From contig JAZNRP010000039.1 of assembly GCA_045590755.1 (NCBI GenBank), forward strand, positions 1-28,975: 28,975 bases of DNA, in the 5' to 3' direction. Positions 8,012-15,524 of this stretch are shown here, one piece after another. Within the stretch, counting starts at the first letter, position 1, and each line of letters starts with the position of its first letter. The DNA comes from SIG565 sp045590755. GTDB lineage: Bacteria; Bacillota; Clostridia; Oscillospirales; Acutalibacteraceae. The translations under genes were made by a program, and so were the position numbers. Under the pieces are notes generated by a model, which was not told where the DNA came from, did no database searches, and was given only the letters and a program-made list of their open reading frames with translations.

Positions 8012-8690
8012 CAATCTGTTTATACAAGTAATCAATAACATCGGACAAATTTCCAAGACTGTCAATCAATCCTTCCTTTACCGCCGCTTCTCCATTAAGC
8101 ACAGAGCCGACATCGGTAACCAATTCGCCGACATTCATCATTAAAGTTTTGAACCTTTCCGCTGATATAGATGAATTTGCCGTTACAAAGCCCGTAATTC
8201 TGTCCTGCATACGCTCAAAATGATTCATCATCTGCGGAACACCGAGCACAAGGCCGTTCATTCTTACGGGATGAATTGTCATTGTCGCCGACGGCACAAT
8301 AAACGAATGCTTTGCCGAAACCGCCAACGGTACACCTATTGAATGGCCACCGCCGAGCACCAAGGAAACGGTTGGCTTTTTCATACCTGAAATAAGCTCT
8401 GCAATAGCAAGTCCTGCTTCAACATCGCCGCCGACAGTATTAAGAATAACTAACAAGCCTTCAATCTCGGTATCTTGCTCAATCGCCACAAGCTGCGGAA
8501 TAACATGCTCGTACTTAGTTGTCTTACTTTGTTCGGGCAAGGCAGTATGGCCTTCAATTTCCCCTATTATTGTAAGACAGTAAATAGTATGTCTGCCATT
8601 TGACACCTTAAGCGAGCCGCTTTCCTTAATAAGCTTTTGCTGATCGGTTTCTTCGGTGTCATTTTTGTTTTTTTCGTGTGTTTCAGCCAT
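7998..8690 (-). CDS. tepA: ClpP-like serine protease, TepA (YmfB) family
   Basis: This 230-residue protein has the ClpP/crotonase fold. It retains the oxyanion-loop segment GGDVEAGLAI (about 87-96), the nucleophile Ser117 in GGGHSIGV and the catalytic histidine His140 in TIHPVRM. An acidic residue in the EGLID region at about 205-215 corresponds to the end of the ClpP core. In B. subtilis, TepA is implicated in degrading signal peptides and in protein export, and its gene lies near spoIIIE, as here. The start chosen is the ATG at 8690, seven bases after GGAGGG; a longer frame to 8726 has no ribosome site. It is the first gene of the four-gene operon, with a promoter at 8745-8773. Confidence 0.87.
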   Translation of the reverse strand: MAETHEKNKNDTEETDQQKLIKESGSLKVSNGRHTIYCLTIIGEIEGHTALPEQSKTTKYEHVIPQLVAIEQDTEIEGLLVILNTVGGDVEAGLAIAELISGMKKPTVSLVLGGGHSIGVPLAVSAKHSFIVPSATMTIHPVRMNGLVLGVPQMMNHFERMQDRITGFVTANSSISAERFKTLMMNVGELVTDVGSVLNGEAAVKEGLIDSLGNLSDVIDYLYKQIETKD

Positions 8691-8744
8691 AATAATCCCT
8701 CCAACAGAAATATTATGACTAAACAATAAAACAAATATACATTT

Positions 8745-8773
8745 ATTATACTATTTTCGCGCACATAATTCAA
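8745..8773 (-). promoter_or_regulatory. Sigma-A promoter of the tepA-ftsK operon
   Basis: On the minus strand TTGAAT (8768-8773) and TATAAT (8745-8750) are 17 bases apart. It lies between the terminator of the glycosidase gene and the tepA start, leaving a leader of about 48 bases. Confidence 0.8.
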
Positions 8774-8785
8774 GTATTAAAAGCA

Positions 8786-8815
8786 AAAGAGAGTATGTTT
8801 TCGCATACTCTCTTT
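8786..8815 (-). terminator. Terminator of the GH123-like gene
   Basis: The arms AAAGAGAGTATG and CATACTCTCTTT pair perfectly around a 6-base loop. On the minus strand they are followed by TGCTTTT. It begins about a dozen bases after the stop at 8828, so the glycosidase gene is separated from tepA. Confidence 0.85.
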
Positions 8816-8827
8816 AACATATAAAAA

Positions 8828-10501
8828 CTAAAGCTCACAAAGCATAAGATTAATTTTTTCACGGATTTCGAGCAATTCGTGGGGGGCAAGGAAATTATGG
8901 AATGTAAGGTCTTCAAAATGAAGCATTTTTACTAACTCTTCACGGCTATATTTTTTAAGCAGCATATTAAGTGCTGTAAAGTCACGGATTGCATCTGCGA
9001 ATACGCAGAAACGAAGTGACTCTGTAACAGTACCGTCGGCATTCGGGTAGAGCACATAGGTATCTCCACCGGGTACCCAGCCGTAGCCTGTTGATGTTGT
9101 ATACGGGTCTACCGGCTCTAAAGAGTCGTGCGAGTTATAGTAGTTAAGCGCCCACTGTAAGAAGCCCTTAATATCATACTTAAACAACTGCAAGCCAAGT
9201 ATACGGTTTCTGTAAGAAGCGTGTGCTAAAAGGCGGTTTGCGGTGTGTTGTTCACACTGGCAGTAATAACCCCAGAGTGTATCAATGCCTTCTTCAATAA
9301 AGGGGTCAATATCTTTAAGTGCGGCAACGGGATTATGCACATAGCCTGCCTTATAAATATCAACACTGCGCATTGCATCAAAGAACATTTCCTTCGGGAT
9401 GTATTCCATTAATTTATCTGCGCATTTGATATAGTTTCCCATGGTTTCAGGTGTAGGCTCATCGGAAATATGGAAATAGCAAAGGTCAAATATTCCGTTT
9501 TCCTTTAATTTATCAACCAAAAGCGGCATTAGCTTATCTAAGAATGCTAAATATTCGTCACCGTAGCCACAGGTGTCCCAGCCGTAAAGCTGTTTATATT
9601 CACCGTCAACCGTAGCCATTACCTTAGGTGCAAATTTACATCCCCACTGTGTAAAGAAGGGTGTAATTTCGTAGTATGCAACATCGCATTCCTTGCAAAG
9701 CTCAATCCACTTTACAAGATTATCGAAGTTGAAGAAAAATTCGCCGTCCTTAACAGTTATATCAACAAGCTGATTTGTAAGACGCTCGCCACCGATTGCG
9801 GTATTGAGTGCAGGTGTGAAAACAGGTGTTAAAATCATGTTAACGCCGTTTTTAACTGCCGCCTTAATGTAGTTTTTAAGAATTGCCCAGAATTCATCAC
9901 TGCCGAAATCTACGCCGAAATAGTTACAAATACAGTCGCAATATAGCCAGTTTGTTACAGGCAATGTCTGTTTATCAAGCTTTGCATCCAAAATTTCAAT
10001 TTCAAAGCTTGCAGTATCGGAGCCGTCCTTGTCTTCGAGTGTTACACTGATTGTATGCTTACCTACCGGTAAATCCTTTTCGCTACCGTCAATAGTAATC
10101 CAGAAGCCGCGCCACATATCAGGATAACCCCAGATTCTCTCGGGAACGGGTTTTAAAATATCGGGGAAAATACCCGGCTTCGGATGCTCGCAAGCGTCAA
10201 AGTTAGACATATCTGCAGTGCGGTCGCACGGTACATAGTCAACATATCTGATGCTTACCGCGTCCCCTAAGTCGCTTTCAAATTTTAACTTTAGTTTGCT
10301 TGGCAGAACCGTTACAACATCATCAAGTCCAATATCATCCGCCATAGCAACCTTTGCAGCCTTTACAATGCTTTTGTATGCAACCTGAAAATGATATGTA
10401 TCATTCTTAAGCATATTACCGCTACTTTTTCTGTGAGACAAATCAAGCGGTAAATCGGCATAAATCTTTGCGAGTGACGATAAGGTTATCATTTGTGTCA
10501 T
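8828..10501 (-). CDS. GH123/DUF4091-type glycoside hydrolase, cytoplasmic
   Basis: The 557-residue protein has an N-terminal beta-sandwich (residues about 30-175, ending in the FEIEILDAKL linker) and a C-terminal TIM-barrel-like DUF4091/GH123 region. Asp347-Glu348 in CYFHISDEP match the adjacent Asp-Glu pair used for substrate-assisted catalysis in GH123 beta-N-acetylgalactosaminidases. The C-terminal FLQWALNYY and tyrosine-rich YGWVPGGDTYVLYP segments are typical of DUF4091. There is no signal peptide, so it should act on imported oligosaccharides. The exact sugar is inferred only from family. The start is the ATG at 10501, preceded by AAGGGG; a frame extending to 10606 runs through the promoter and is not real. 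The gene is monocistronic, with its own promoter and terminator, lodged between two housekeeping operons. Confidence 0.82.
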   Translation of the reverse strand: MTQMITLSSLAKIYADLPLDLSHRKSSGNMLKNDTYHFQVAYKSIVKAAKVAMADDIGLDDVVTVLPSKLKLKFESDLGDAVSIRYVDYVPCDRTADMSNFDACEHPKPGIFPDILKPVPERIWGYPDMWRGFWITIDGSEKDLPVGKHTISVTLEDKDGSDTASFEIEILDAKLDKQTLPVTNWLYCDCICNYFGVDFGSDEFWAILKNYIKAAVKNGVNMILTPVFTPALNTAIGGERLTNQLVDITVKDGEFFFNFDNLVKWIELCKECDVAYYEITPFFTQWGCKFAPKVMATVDGEYKQLYGWDTCGYGDEYLAFLDKLMPLLVDKLKENGIFDLCYFHISDEPTPETMGNYIKCADKLMEYIPKEMFFDAMRSVDIYKAGYVHNPVAALKDIDPFIEEGIDTLWGYYCQCEQHTANRLLAHASYRNRILGLQLFKYDIKGFLQWALNYYNSHDSLEPVDPYTTSTGYGWVPGGDTYVLYPNADGTVTESLRFCVFADAIRDFTALNMLLKKYSREELVKMLHFEDLTFHNFLAPHELLEIREKINLMLCEL

Positions 10502-10543
10502 AATTATTTTCCCCTTATAAAAATAAATTAATTTTGCCCTTTC

Positions 10544-10572
10544 AATATAGCATAACGGCCATTTATTGTCAA
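10544..10572 (-). promoter_or_regulatory. Sigma-A promoter of the GH123-like gene
   Basis: On the minus strand a perfect TTGACA (10567-10572) and TATATT (10544-10549) are separated by 17 bases, about 40 bases above the start codon. No clear operator repeat is visible next to it. Confidence 0.82.
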
Positions 10573-10609
10573 GCCATTTGCCGCCCTTTTTAGCATTATT
10601 TGACAAAAT

Positions 10610-10635
10610 AAACCCCTACTGAAAAGTAGGGGTTT
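10610..10635 (-). terminator. Terminator of the ctsR-mcsA-mcsB-clpC operon
   Basis: The arms AAACCCCTAC and GTAGGGGTTT pair around a 6-base loop. A T-rich tract (ATTTTG) follows on the minus strand. It starts 14 bases after the clpC stop. Confidence 0.88.
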
Positions 10636-10648
10636 TTAGGAATTAAAT

Positions 10649-13093
10649 TCAAGCGAAAATATATTCTCCGTCTTTATTGGTGCATTCAAGAGTATCGCCC
10701 TTTTTGATACTGCCGTCAAGAATTTTTTCACTTATTAAATCTTCAATGTTGCTCTGTATTGCGCGTCTGAGCGGACGGGCGCCGTAAACGGCATCAAAGC
10801 CGACCTTTGCTACTGCCGCAACTGCTTTTTCATCAAACTCGATATTAATATCAATATTCTTAAGTCGGTTTGATAAATTTTCAAGCATTTTTTCGGCAAT
10901 AAGGGCAATATCTTCACTTGTTAGCTTATGGAACACGATTATATCGTCTACGCGGTTTAAAAATTCGGGTCTGAAGGCTTTTTTCAGTTCTTCGGTAACC
11001 AAACCTTTAATTGTATTATAATCGTCTTCCGCCGAATTTTCGCTTGATACAAAGCCGAATGTTGTTTTCTTGTCGGTAATGAGTCTGGCACCTATATTGG
11101 ATGTCATAATAATAACGGTGTTCTTAAAGTCAACCCGTCTGCCTTGAGAATCAGTCAATATACCATCATCCAAAATCTGTAACAACACATTGAATACATC
11201 GGGATGTGCTTTTTCAATTTCATCAAACAATACAACAGAATACGGATTTCTTCTTACCTTTTCGGTCAGCTGTCCACCCTCTTCAAAGCCGACATAACCG
11301 GGTGGCGAGCCTACAAGTCGGGAAACCGTGTGCTTTTCCATATATTCCGACATATCGAGTCTTATCATAGCGTTTTCACTGCCGAACATAGCTTCCGCCA
11401 ACGCCTTACAAAGCTCGGTCTTACCCACACCCGTAGGTCCCATAAATATAAACGAGCCAATTGGTCTTTTAGGGTCCTTAAGTCCTACGCGTGAACGCCT
11501 GATTGCTTTTGAAAGCGCCACCACCGCTTCGTTCTGACCGACAATTCTTGAATGTAAAACTTCTTCAAGGCGAAGAAGTCTCTCGCCTTCTTCTTCGGTA
11601 AGCTGTGTTACGGGAACACCCGTCCAATCGGATACAATTTCAGAAATTTCTTCAGCTGTAACTATACCTAAAGCATCATTCTTTTGGGACAGCACTTCCC
11701 TTTCGGTATTTAGTTTTTCTTTTAGGGAATTTGCTTCATCGCGAAGCTTTGCGGCTGCTTCGTAATCCTGATTTTCTATTGCGGAATTCTTTTCGCGTTC
11801 TAATTCACTTATCTTTTCTTCAATCTCTTTAAGAGAAGACGGTTGATTAGAATTTCTAAGTCTTAGCTTTGAACCCGCTTCATCAATTAAATCAATTGCC
11901 TTGTCGGGTAAAAATCGGTCGGTTATATATCTTGCAGACAGATTAACCGCCGCATCAATTGCTTCGTCGCTTATTTTCACTCTATGATGCTTTTCATACT
12001 GTTCGCGCAGTCCTTTTAATATGAGAATTGCATCATTAATATCGGGCTCTGCGACATTGACGGGTTGGAATCTACGCTCTAATGCCGCGTCCTTTTCAAT
12101 ATTCTTGCGATACTCCGCAAGGGTTGTAGCACCTATAAGCTGAAATTCGCCGCGAGCCAAAGCTGGCTTTAGTATATTTGCGGCATCTGTTGCGCCTTCA
12201 GCCGCACCCGCGCCAATAAGATTATGCACTTCATCAATAAACAAAATTATATCGTCGTTTGCCGCAACTTCATCAATTATCGCTTTAATACGCTCTTCAA
12301 AATCACCGCGGTATTTTGTACCTGCAACCATACCCGTAAGGTCCAGTGAAATAATTCTCTTATCTGCTAAAATATCGGGCACATCGCCATCCGCCAGTTT
12401 CAGTGCTAAGCCTTCGGCAATTGCGGTTTTACCTACACCGGGCTCACCAATTAAGCAGGGATTATTTTTGCTTCTACGGCAGAGAATTTGTATAACTCGC
12501 TCAATTTCCGCGTGTCTTCCGATAACGGGGTCAATTAAGCCGTTTTTAGCGTCTTTTGTTAAATCGCGTCCGTATTTTAATAGATTCGGTGTATCTTTAG
12601 AACCGCTTTTTTGCCGCGGTGAGTTGTTTTCCTTGCCCGTGCTATCAAAATCAACACCCGAAGTTTTAAGTGCCGCCGATGTTAAAAAGGCAACATCAAC
12701 ATCCATTTTTTTAAGGAAACGGATTGCATAGTTATCGCCTTCACTGAGTACTGCAATAAGCAGATGCTCTGTGCCTACAAGCTGTTTACCAAGATTTTTT
12801 GCACCGTTTTGCGCCACATCTATCACCTTACAGGCTCTTGGAGTGAAAAAATCGGGAGAAAGCGTAGTCGGTGTGCCTGAGCCTATTGTCTCTATCATTA
12901 ATTTTTCTATTTTTTCGCTTGTTACACCGTTTTTATTAAGAACTGCGGCGGCAACCCCGCTACCCACACGGCAAAGTCCTAAAAGCAGATGCTCACTTCC
13001 TATATAGGTGTGGCCCAAAGTCTCGGCGGCATTTACCGCCTGATTAAGCGCTTCGGTTGCCTTTTGTGTGAAGCCCTTAAAATTATATTTCAT
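10649..13093 (-). CDS. clpC: AAA+ unfoldase ClpC
   Basis: This 814-residue Hsp100 unfoldase feeds proteins to ClpP. The N-terminal Clp_N double repeat (residues about 4-145, with SEHLLLGL and TEHLLIAVL) binds McsB/MecA adaptors and, in the family, phosphoarginine. AAA1 carries Walker A GEPGVGKT (216-223) and Walker B ILFIDEVHNL. A middle UVR-like coiled coil (SAIENQDYEAAAKLRDE) distinguishes ClpC from ClpA. AAA2 carries GPTGVGKTELCKA and the sensor region SEYMEKHTVSRLVGSPPGYVG. The ATG at 13093 has AAAGGA upstream; the longer frame to 13162 overlaps mcsB and is rejected. It is the last gene of the CtsR-controlled operon, 13 bases after mcsB. Length is typical for the family. Confidence 0.97.
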   Translation of the reverse strand: MKYNFKGFTQKATEALNQAVNAAETLGHTYIGSEHLLLGLCRVGSGVAAAVLNKNGVTSEKIEKLMIETIGSGTPTTLSPDFFTPRACKVIDVAQNGAKNLGKQLVGTEHLLIAVLSEGDNYAIRFLKKMDVDVAFLTSAALKTSGVDFDSTGKENNSPRQKSGSKDTPNLLKYGRDLTKDAKNGLIDPVIGRHAEIERVIQILCRRSKNNPCLIGEPGVGKTAIAEGLALKLADGDVPDILADKRIISLDLTGMVAGTKYRGDFEERIKAIIDEVAANDDIILFIDEVHNLIGAGAAEGATDAANILKPALARGEFQLIGATTLAEYRKNIEKDAALERRFQPVNVAEPDINDAILILKGLREQYEKHHRVKISDEAIDAAVNLSARYITDRFLPDKAIDLIDEAGSKLRLRNSNQPSSLKEIEEKISELEREKNSAIENQDYEAAAKLRDEANSLKEKLNTEREVLSQKNDALGIVTAEEISEIVSDWTGVPVTQLTEEEGERLLRLEEVLHSRIVGQNEAVVALSKAIRRSRVGLKDPKRPIGSFIFMGPTGVGKTELCKALAEAMFGSENAMIRLDMSEYMEKHTVSRLVGSPPGYVGFEEGGQLTEKVRRNPYSVVLFDEIEKAHPDVFNVLLQILDDGILTDSQGRRVDFKNTVIIMTSNIGARLITDKKTTFGFVSSENSAEDDYNTIKGLVTEELKKAFRPEFLNRVDDIIVFHKLTSEDIALIAEKMLENLSNRLKNIDINIEFDEKAVAAVAKVGFDAVYGARPLRRAIQSNIEDLISEKILDGSIKKGDTLECTNKDGEYIFA

Positions 13094-13106
13094 AGCTAAT
13101 TCCTTT

Positions 13107-14117
13107 CTAATGTAATAAATCTCTGATAATTTCTGCGCGTTTGATATCTCGGTCACTAGCATTTGTTGTGCCGTATTTGCGCATTATCATATTCGGTTGA
13201 CACTCTACAAATATTTTCATTGGTAATTCTTTTTCAATATCAAGTATACCCATAGAAACGCCGAGTTTAATCAGCGATAAATATTTCATCATCTCTTCCG
13301 TATCTATTTTTCTTGCATTTGAGAGTATTCCAAATGCGCGGAAAATATTATCTTCAAGAGCAATTCTGTCTGCCGCATCACGCATTGCTATTTCCTTTTC
13401 AATTATCTGTTTTGTTATGGTTGTAAGATTCTTCAGCGCATCGTTTTCTGAAATACCAAGCGTTATCTGATTTGACAACTGATAGAGTGATGCTTTAGAA
13501 TCACTGCCTTCACCGTACATACCGCGCATAGTAAAGCCTATTTTATTTACCGACTCTACAATATAGGGTATTTCCCTTGAGTTTTCAATTAGCGGCAGAT
13601 GCAGCATTACCGACGCTCTGAGTCCCGTGCCTAAATTTGTGGGGCACTCGGTTAAATAGCCGAACTGCGAGCTGAAGGCAAAATGCAGCTTATCGCAAAG
13701 TAAGGTGTCCAATCTCTCAGCAATATCATACGCTTCGTTAAGTGCTAATCCGCTTTTTATTACCTGTATTCTTATATGGTCTTCTTCGCCGACCATAACA
13801 CAGATAGATTCATCTTCCGAAATGATTATTGATTTATTTTTCTTGTGCCTTGCAAATTCGGGACTTATTATATGGCGCTCCACCATTGCAAAGGCTTCCG
13901 CTTCGGGCACATCGTTCATATCAATGTATTTAAGACTGTTTGCAAAGGGCGTATTACTGTCAAGTATTGCGCTTTTTAATCTTTTATTAAGCTCAGCAAA
14001 CTCTGCATCACTCATTCTCGACGGGAAGTTAAAATCCTTTAGATTTCTTGCAAGTCTTATTCGGGAAGAAATTATAATTTCCGAATTATTACCTACTGTA
14101 TTATACCAACTACTCAT
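13107..14117 (-). CDS. mcsB: Protein-arginine kinase McsB
   Basis: The 336-residue protein belongs to the phosphagen (guanido) kinase superfamily. It phosphorylates arginines on misfolded proteins and on CtsR, marking them for ClpC-ClpP. Visible signatures are ISSRIRLARNL (16-26), the ATP-binding arginines typical of McsB, and the active-site loop TECPTNLGTGLRAS with Cys158. The C-terminal RDxxRA segment matches the pArg-binding (allosteric) motif region of the family. The start is the ATG at 14117, which overlaps the last eight bases of mcsA, so the two are probably translationally coupled. An upstream in-frame extension to 14177 lies wholly inside mcsA and is not supported. Confidence 0.96.
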   Translation of the reverse strand: MSSWYNTVGNNSEIIISSRIRLARNLKDFNFPSRMSDAEFAELNKRLKSAILDSNTPFANSLKYIDMNDVPEAEAFAMVERHIISPEFARHKKNKSIIISEDESICVMVGEEDHIRIQVIKSGLALNEAYDIAERLDTLLCDKLHFAFSSQFGYLTECPTNLGTGLRASVMLHLPLIENSREIPYIVESVNKIGFTMRGMYGEGSDSKASLYQLSNQITLGISENDALKNLTTITKQIIEKEIAMRDAADRIALEDNIFRAFGILSNARKIDTEEMMKYLSLIKLGVSMGILDIEKELPMKIFVECQPNMIMRKYGTTNASDRDIKRAEIIRDLLH

Positions 14118-14616
14118 TAGTGCTTTCCCCACCTTCCAATGCTTTAATCTGGTCGCGCACAGTTGCGGCCTTTTCAAATTCTTCGTTTTTTATAAGGGCA
14201 TTAAGCTCTTGTCTTAGCGCCGCAATCTTATCATTATTAGTTGGTACCGCAAGCGGTGACAAATTAGGAATTTTACCTATATGCTTTACATTGCCGTGAA
14301 GTCTTTTGAGAAACGGCACAAGCTCTGATGAAAAGGTTTCATAGCACCTATGGCATCCAACCTTACCCGTCTTTGAAATTTCGGCAAAGGAAATTCCGCA
14401 ATTTTCACATTTCTTTATATTTAAACGCGAGTATTCATCATACATTTCATTGCCGAACATTGAAGATAAGAAATCCGATAAGCCATTTTTTGAAAAGGGC
14501 TTATAGCCATACTCTGCGGCACATTCGGCACACAGCTTTTTTTCGGTACTGATTCCGTTAACAACCTTTTTTATAAATGTTGTAGCCGTATTTTTTCCAC
14601 AATTCTCACAATACAT
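14110..14616 (-). CDS. mcsA: McsB activator McsA, zinc-finger and UVR protein
   Basis: This 168-residue activator of McsB has two pairs of cysteine motifs, CENCG...CAEC at residues 3-32 and CENCG...CHRC at about 70-92, which bind zinc in the family. A C-terminal UVR motif (about 128-163, IAALRQELNALIKNEEFEKAA) mediates contact with partners in UvrB/UvrC and ClpC-type proteins. GGAAGGAGAAG just upstream of the ATG overlaps the end of ctsR. It is the second gene of the stress operon, 14 bases after ctsR, and overlaps mcsB by eight bases. Confidence 0.95.
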   Translation of the reverse strand: MYCENCGKNTATTFIKKVVNGISTEKKLCAECAAEYGYKPFSKNGLSDFLSSMFGNEMYDEYSRLNIKKCENCGISFAEISKTGKVGCHRCYETFSSELVPFLKRLHGNVKHIGKIPNLSPLAVPTNNDKIAALRQELNALIKNEEFEKAATVRDQIKALEGGESTNE

Positions 14617-14630
14617 ATCTCTTCTCCTTC

Positions 14631-15083
14631 CTATATTTGCGTAAGCAGCATTTGTTTAAGCAATGCAGCTCTCATATAATCACGATATTCGGAGGGAATG
14701 TTTCTCATTACAACGTCGCCCAGTGCAGACTGAATTAATTTTGCAGTTTCAAGCTTGATAATATTAGACTGCAGACAGTTTTCAACTACAATTCTTGCCG
14801 ACATCGAATCAATACTATTCCCTACCGAATTTACGATATGCATAAGCGCTGATGAACGGCTTAGCTTTACACGGGATATCTTTATATAACCGCCCCCACC
14901 GCGTCTGCTTTCAATAATATAGCCGTGTTCGGGCGTAAAACGCGAAGACAAAACATAGTTTATCTGACTTGGAACACATCCCATAAGCGCCGCAAACTCG
15001 TTTCTCTGTATTTCCGCAATATTGTCCGATGACTCATCCAACATTCTTATTATTTCTTCTGTAATCAAATCACTTATTCTCAT
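14631..15083 (-). CDS. ctsR: Stress-response transcription repressor CtsR
   Basis: This 150-residue repressor controls class III heat-shock genes (clp operons). The N-terminal winged helix contains the recognition region GCVPSQINYVLSSRFT (35-50). It is followed by the glycine-rich wing ESRRGGGGYIKI (58-69), which inserts into the minor groove and acts as a protein thermometer in B. subtilis. The C-terminal helical region (about 80-150) forms the dimer and is the McsB target. AAGGAG lies 7 bases before the ATG at 15083. It is first in the operon, and two matching CtsR boxes in its own promoter indicate autoregulation. Confidence 0.96.
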   Translation of the reverse strand: MRISDLITEEIIRMLDESSDNIAEIQRNEFAALMGCVPSQINYVLSSRFTPEHGYIIESRRGGGGYIKISRVKLSRSSALMHIVNSVGNSIDSMSARIVVENCLQSNIIKLETAKLIQSALGDVVMRNIPSEYRDYMRAALLKQMLLTQI

Positions 15084-15097
15084 AAAGCTTCTCCTTT

Positions 15098-15114
15098 TTT
15101 GACTTTGACTGACT
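15098..15114 (-). promoter_or_regulatory. CtsR operator, downstream box
   Basis: On the minus strand AGTCAGT-CAA-AGTCAAA matches the known CtsR heptad direct repeat (RGTCAAA, 3-base spacer, RGTCAAA), with two mismatches in the first half. It lies between the -10 element and the ctsR ribosome site, so bound repressor should block transcription start or early elongation. Confidence 0.85.
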
Positions 15115-15122
15115 TTAACTTT

Positions 15123-15150
15123 ATTATACCCTAAAGTCAGTTAAAGTCAA
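15123..15150 (-). promoter_or_regulatory. Sigma-A promoter of ctsR-mcsA-mcsB-clpC
   Basis: On the minus strand TTGACT (15145-15150) and TATAAT (15123-15128) are separated by 16 bases. The -35 is buried in the upstream CtsR box and the start point lies against the downstream box. Confidence 0.85.
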
Positions 15151-15151
15151 A
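15135..15151 (+). promoter_or_regulatory. CtsR operator, upstream box in reverse orientation
   Basis: On the plus strand AGTCAGT-TAA-AGTCAAA has the same degenerate heptad repeat and 3-base spacer as the box at 15098-15114, but points the other way. It covers the -35 of the operon promoter. The two boxes form a near-palindrome around the -10. Confidence 0.82.
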
Positions 15152-15250
15152 TTTTGTTTTTCGCCCGAAAATGATTGATATCTTCACTATTTTAAGGAAA
15201 ATTGCATTTTTTCTCTTGTTTTCTTCTGTTTTCTTGAATTTTTATATTGT

Positions 15251-15278
15251 AACACAAAATGTATCGTAGCATATTATG
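15251..15278 (+). promoter_or_regulatory. Possible mother-cell sigma (K-like) promoter of the Cys-rich peptide
   Basis: AACA (15251-15254), a 15-base gap and CATATTATG (15270-15278) resemble the sigma-K pattern mACm and CATAnnnTA, except that the last A is a G. No good sigma-A hexamer pair is present. This is suggestive only. Confidence 0.3.
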
Positions 15279-15305
15279 TACTAAAGTAGAAAGGAGGTCT
15301 GTAAA

Positions 15306-15425
15306 ATGTGTTGTAATTCATTTGGTGGCAACAACTGCACTTGGATTCTTATTGTAATACTCCTTCTCATTTGCTGTGGAGGCAACGGTTGCAACGACAA
15401 CTGCAACAACAACGGCTGCTGTTAG
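15306..15425 (+). CDS. 39-residue cysteine-rich single-span membrane peptide
   Basis: This short gene has a perfect AAAGGAGGT at 15290-15298, seven bases before the ATG, and its own terminator, so it is very likely expressed. The product starts MCCNSFGGNNC, has one hydrophobic helix (residues about 12-24, TWILIVILLLICC) and ends in a Cys/Asn/Gly-rich tail (GCNDNCNNNGCC). It has 9 cysteines in 39 residues. Size and layout recall YjcZ/YhbT-like tiny spore-associated membrane proteins of Firmicutes, but I do not recognise an exact family. A sporulation or metal/redox role is only an inference. It stands alone between ctsR (divergent) and ftsZ (convergent). Confidence 0.75.
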   Translation: MCCNSFGGNNCTWILIVILLLICCGGNGCNDNCNNNGCC

Positions 15426-15442
15426 TCCCCTTTCATTTTAAG

Positions 15443-15476
15443 AAAAAGAACTCACCTGTTGGTGAGTTCTTTTTTT
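15443..15476 (+). terminator. Terminator of the Cys-rich peptide gene
   Basis: The arms AAAAAGAACTCACC and GGTGAGTTCTTTTT pair perfectly around TGTT and are followed by further Ts. It begins about 18 bases after the stop. Confidence 0.92.
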
Positions 15477-15485
15477 GTAAAAATT

Positions 15486-15514
15486 AAAACCCGATTCCAA
15501 CGGAATCGGGTTTT
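15486..15514 (-). terminator. Terminator of ftsZ
   Basis: The arms AAAACCCGATTCC and GGAATCGGGTTTT pair perfectly around a 3-base loop, with T-rich sequence beyond on the minus strand. It stands 10 bases after the ftsZ stop and back-to-back with the terminator of the convergent peptide gene. Confidence 0.9.
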
Positions 15515-15524
15515 GATGTAAAAT

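Noticed and set aside
10502..10606. N-terminal extension of the GH123-like protein
   Set aside because: The extension would be read through a near-consensus promoter; the ATG at 10501 has the ribosome site.
13094..13162. N-terminal extension of ClpC into mcsB
   Set aside because: ClpC homologues begin at the Clp_N repeat, and the ATG at 13093 has AAAGGA upstream.
13705..14217. 170-codon plus-strand frame opposite mcsB
   Set aside because: It is antisense to mcsB/mcsA, has no ribosome site and shows no recognisable domain.
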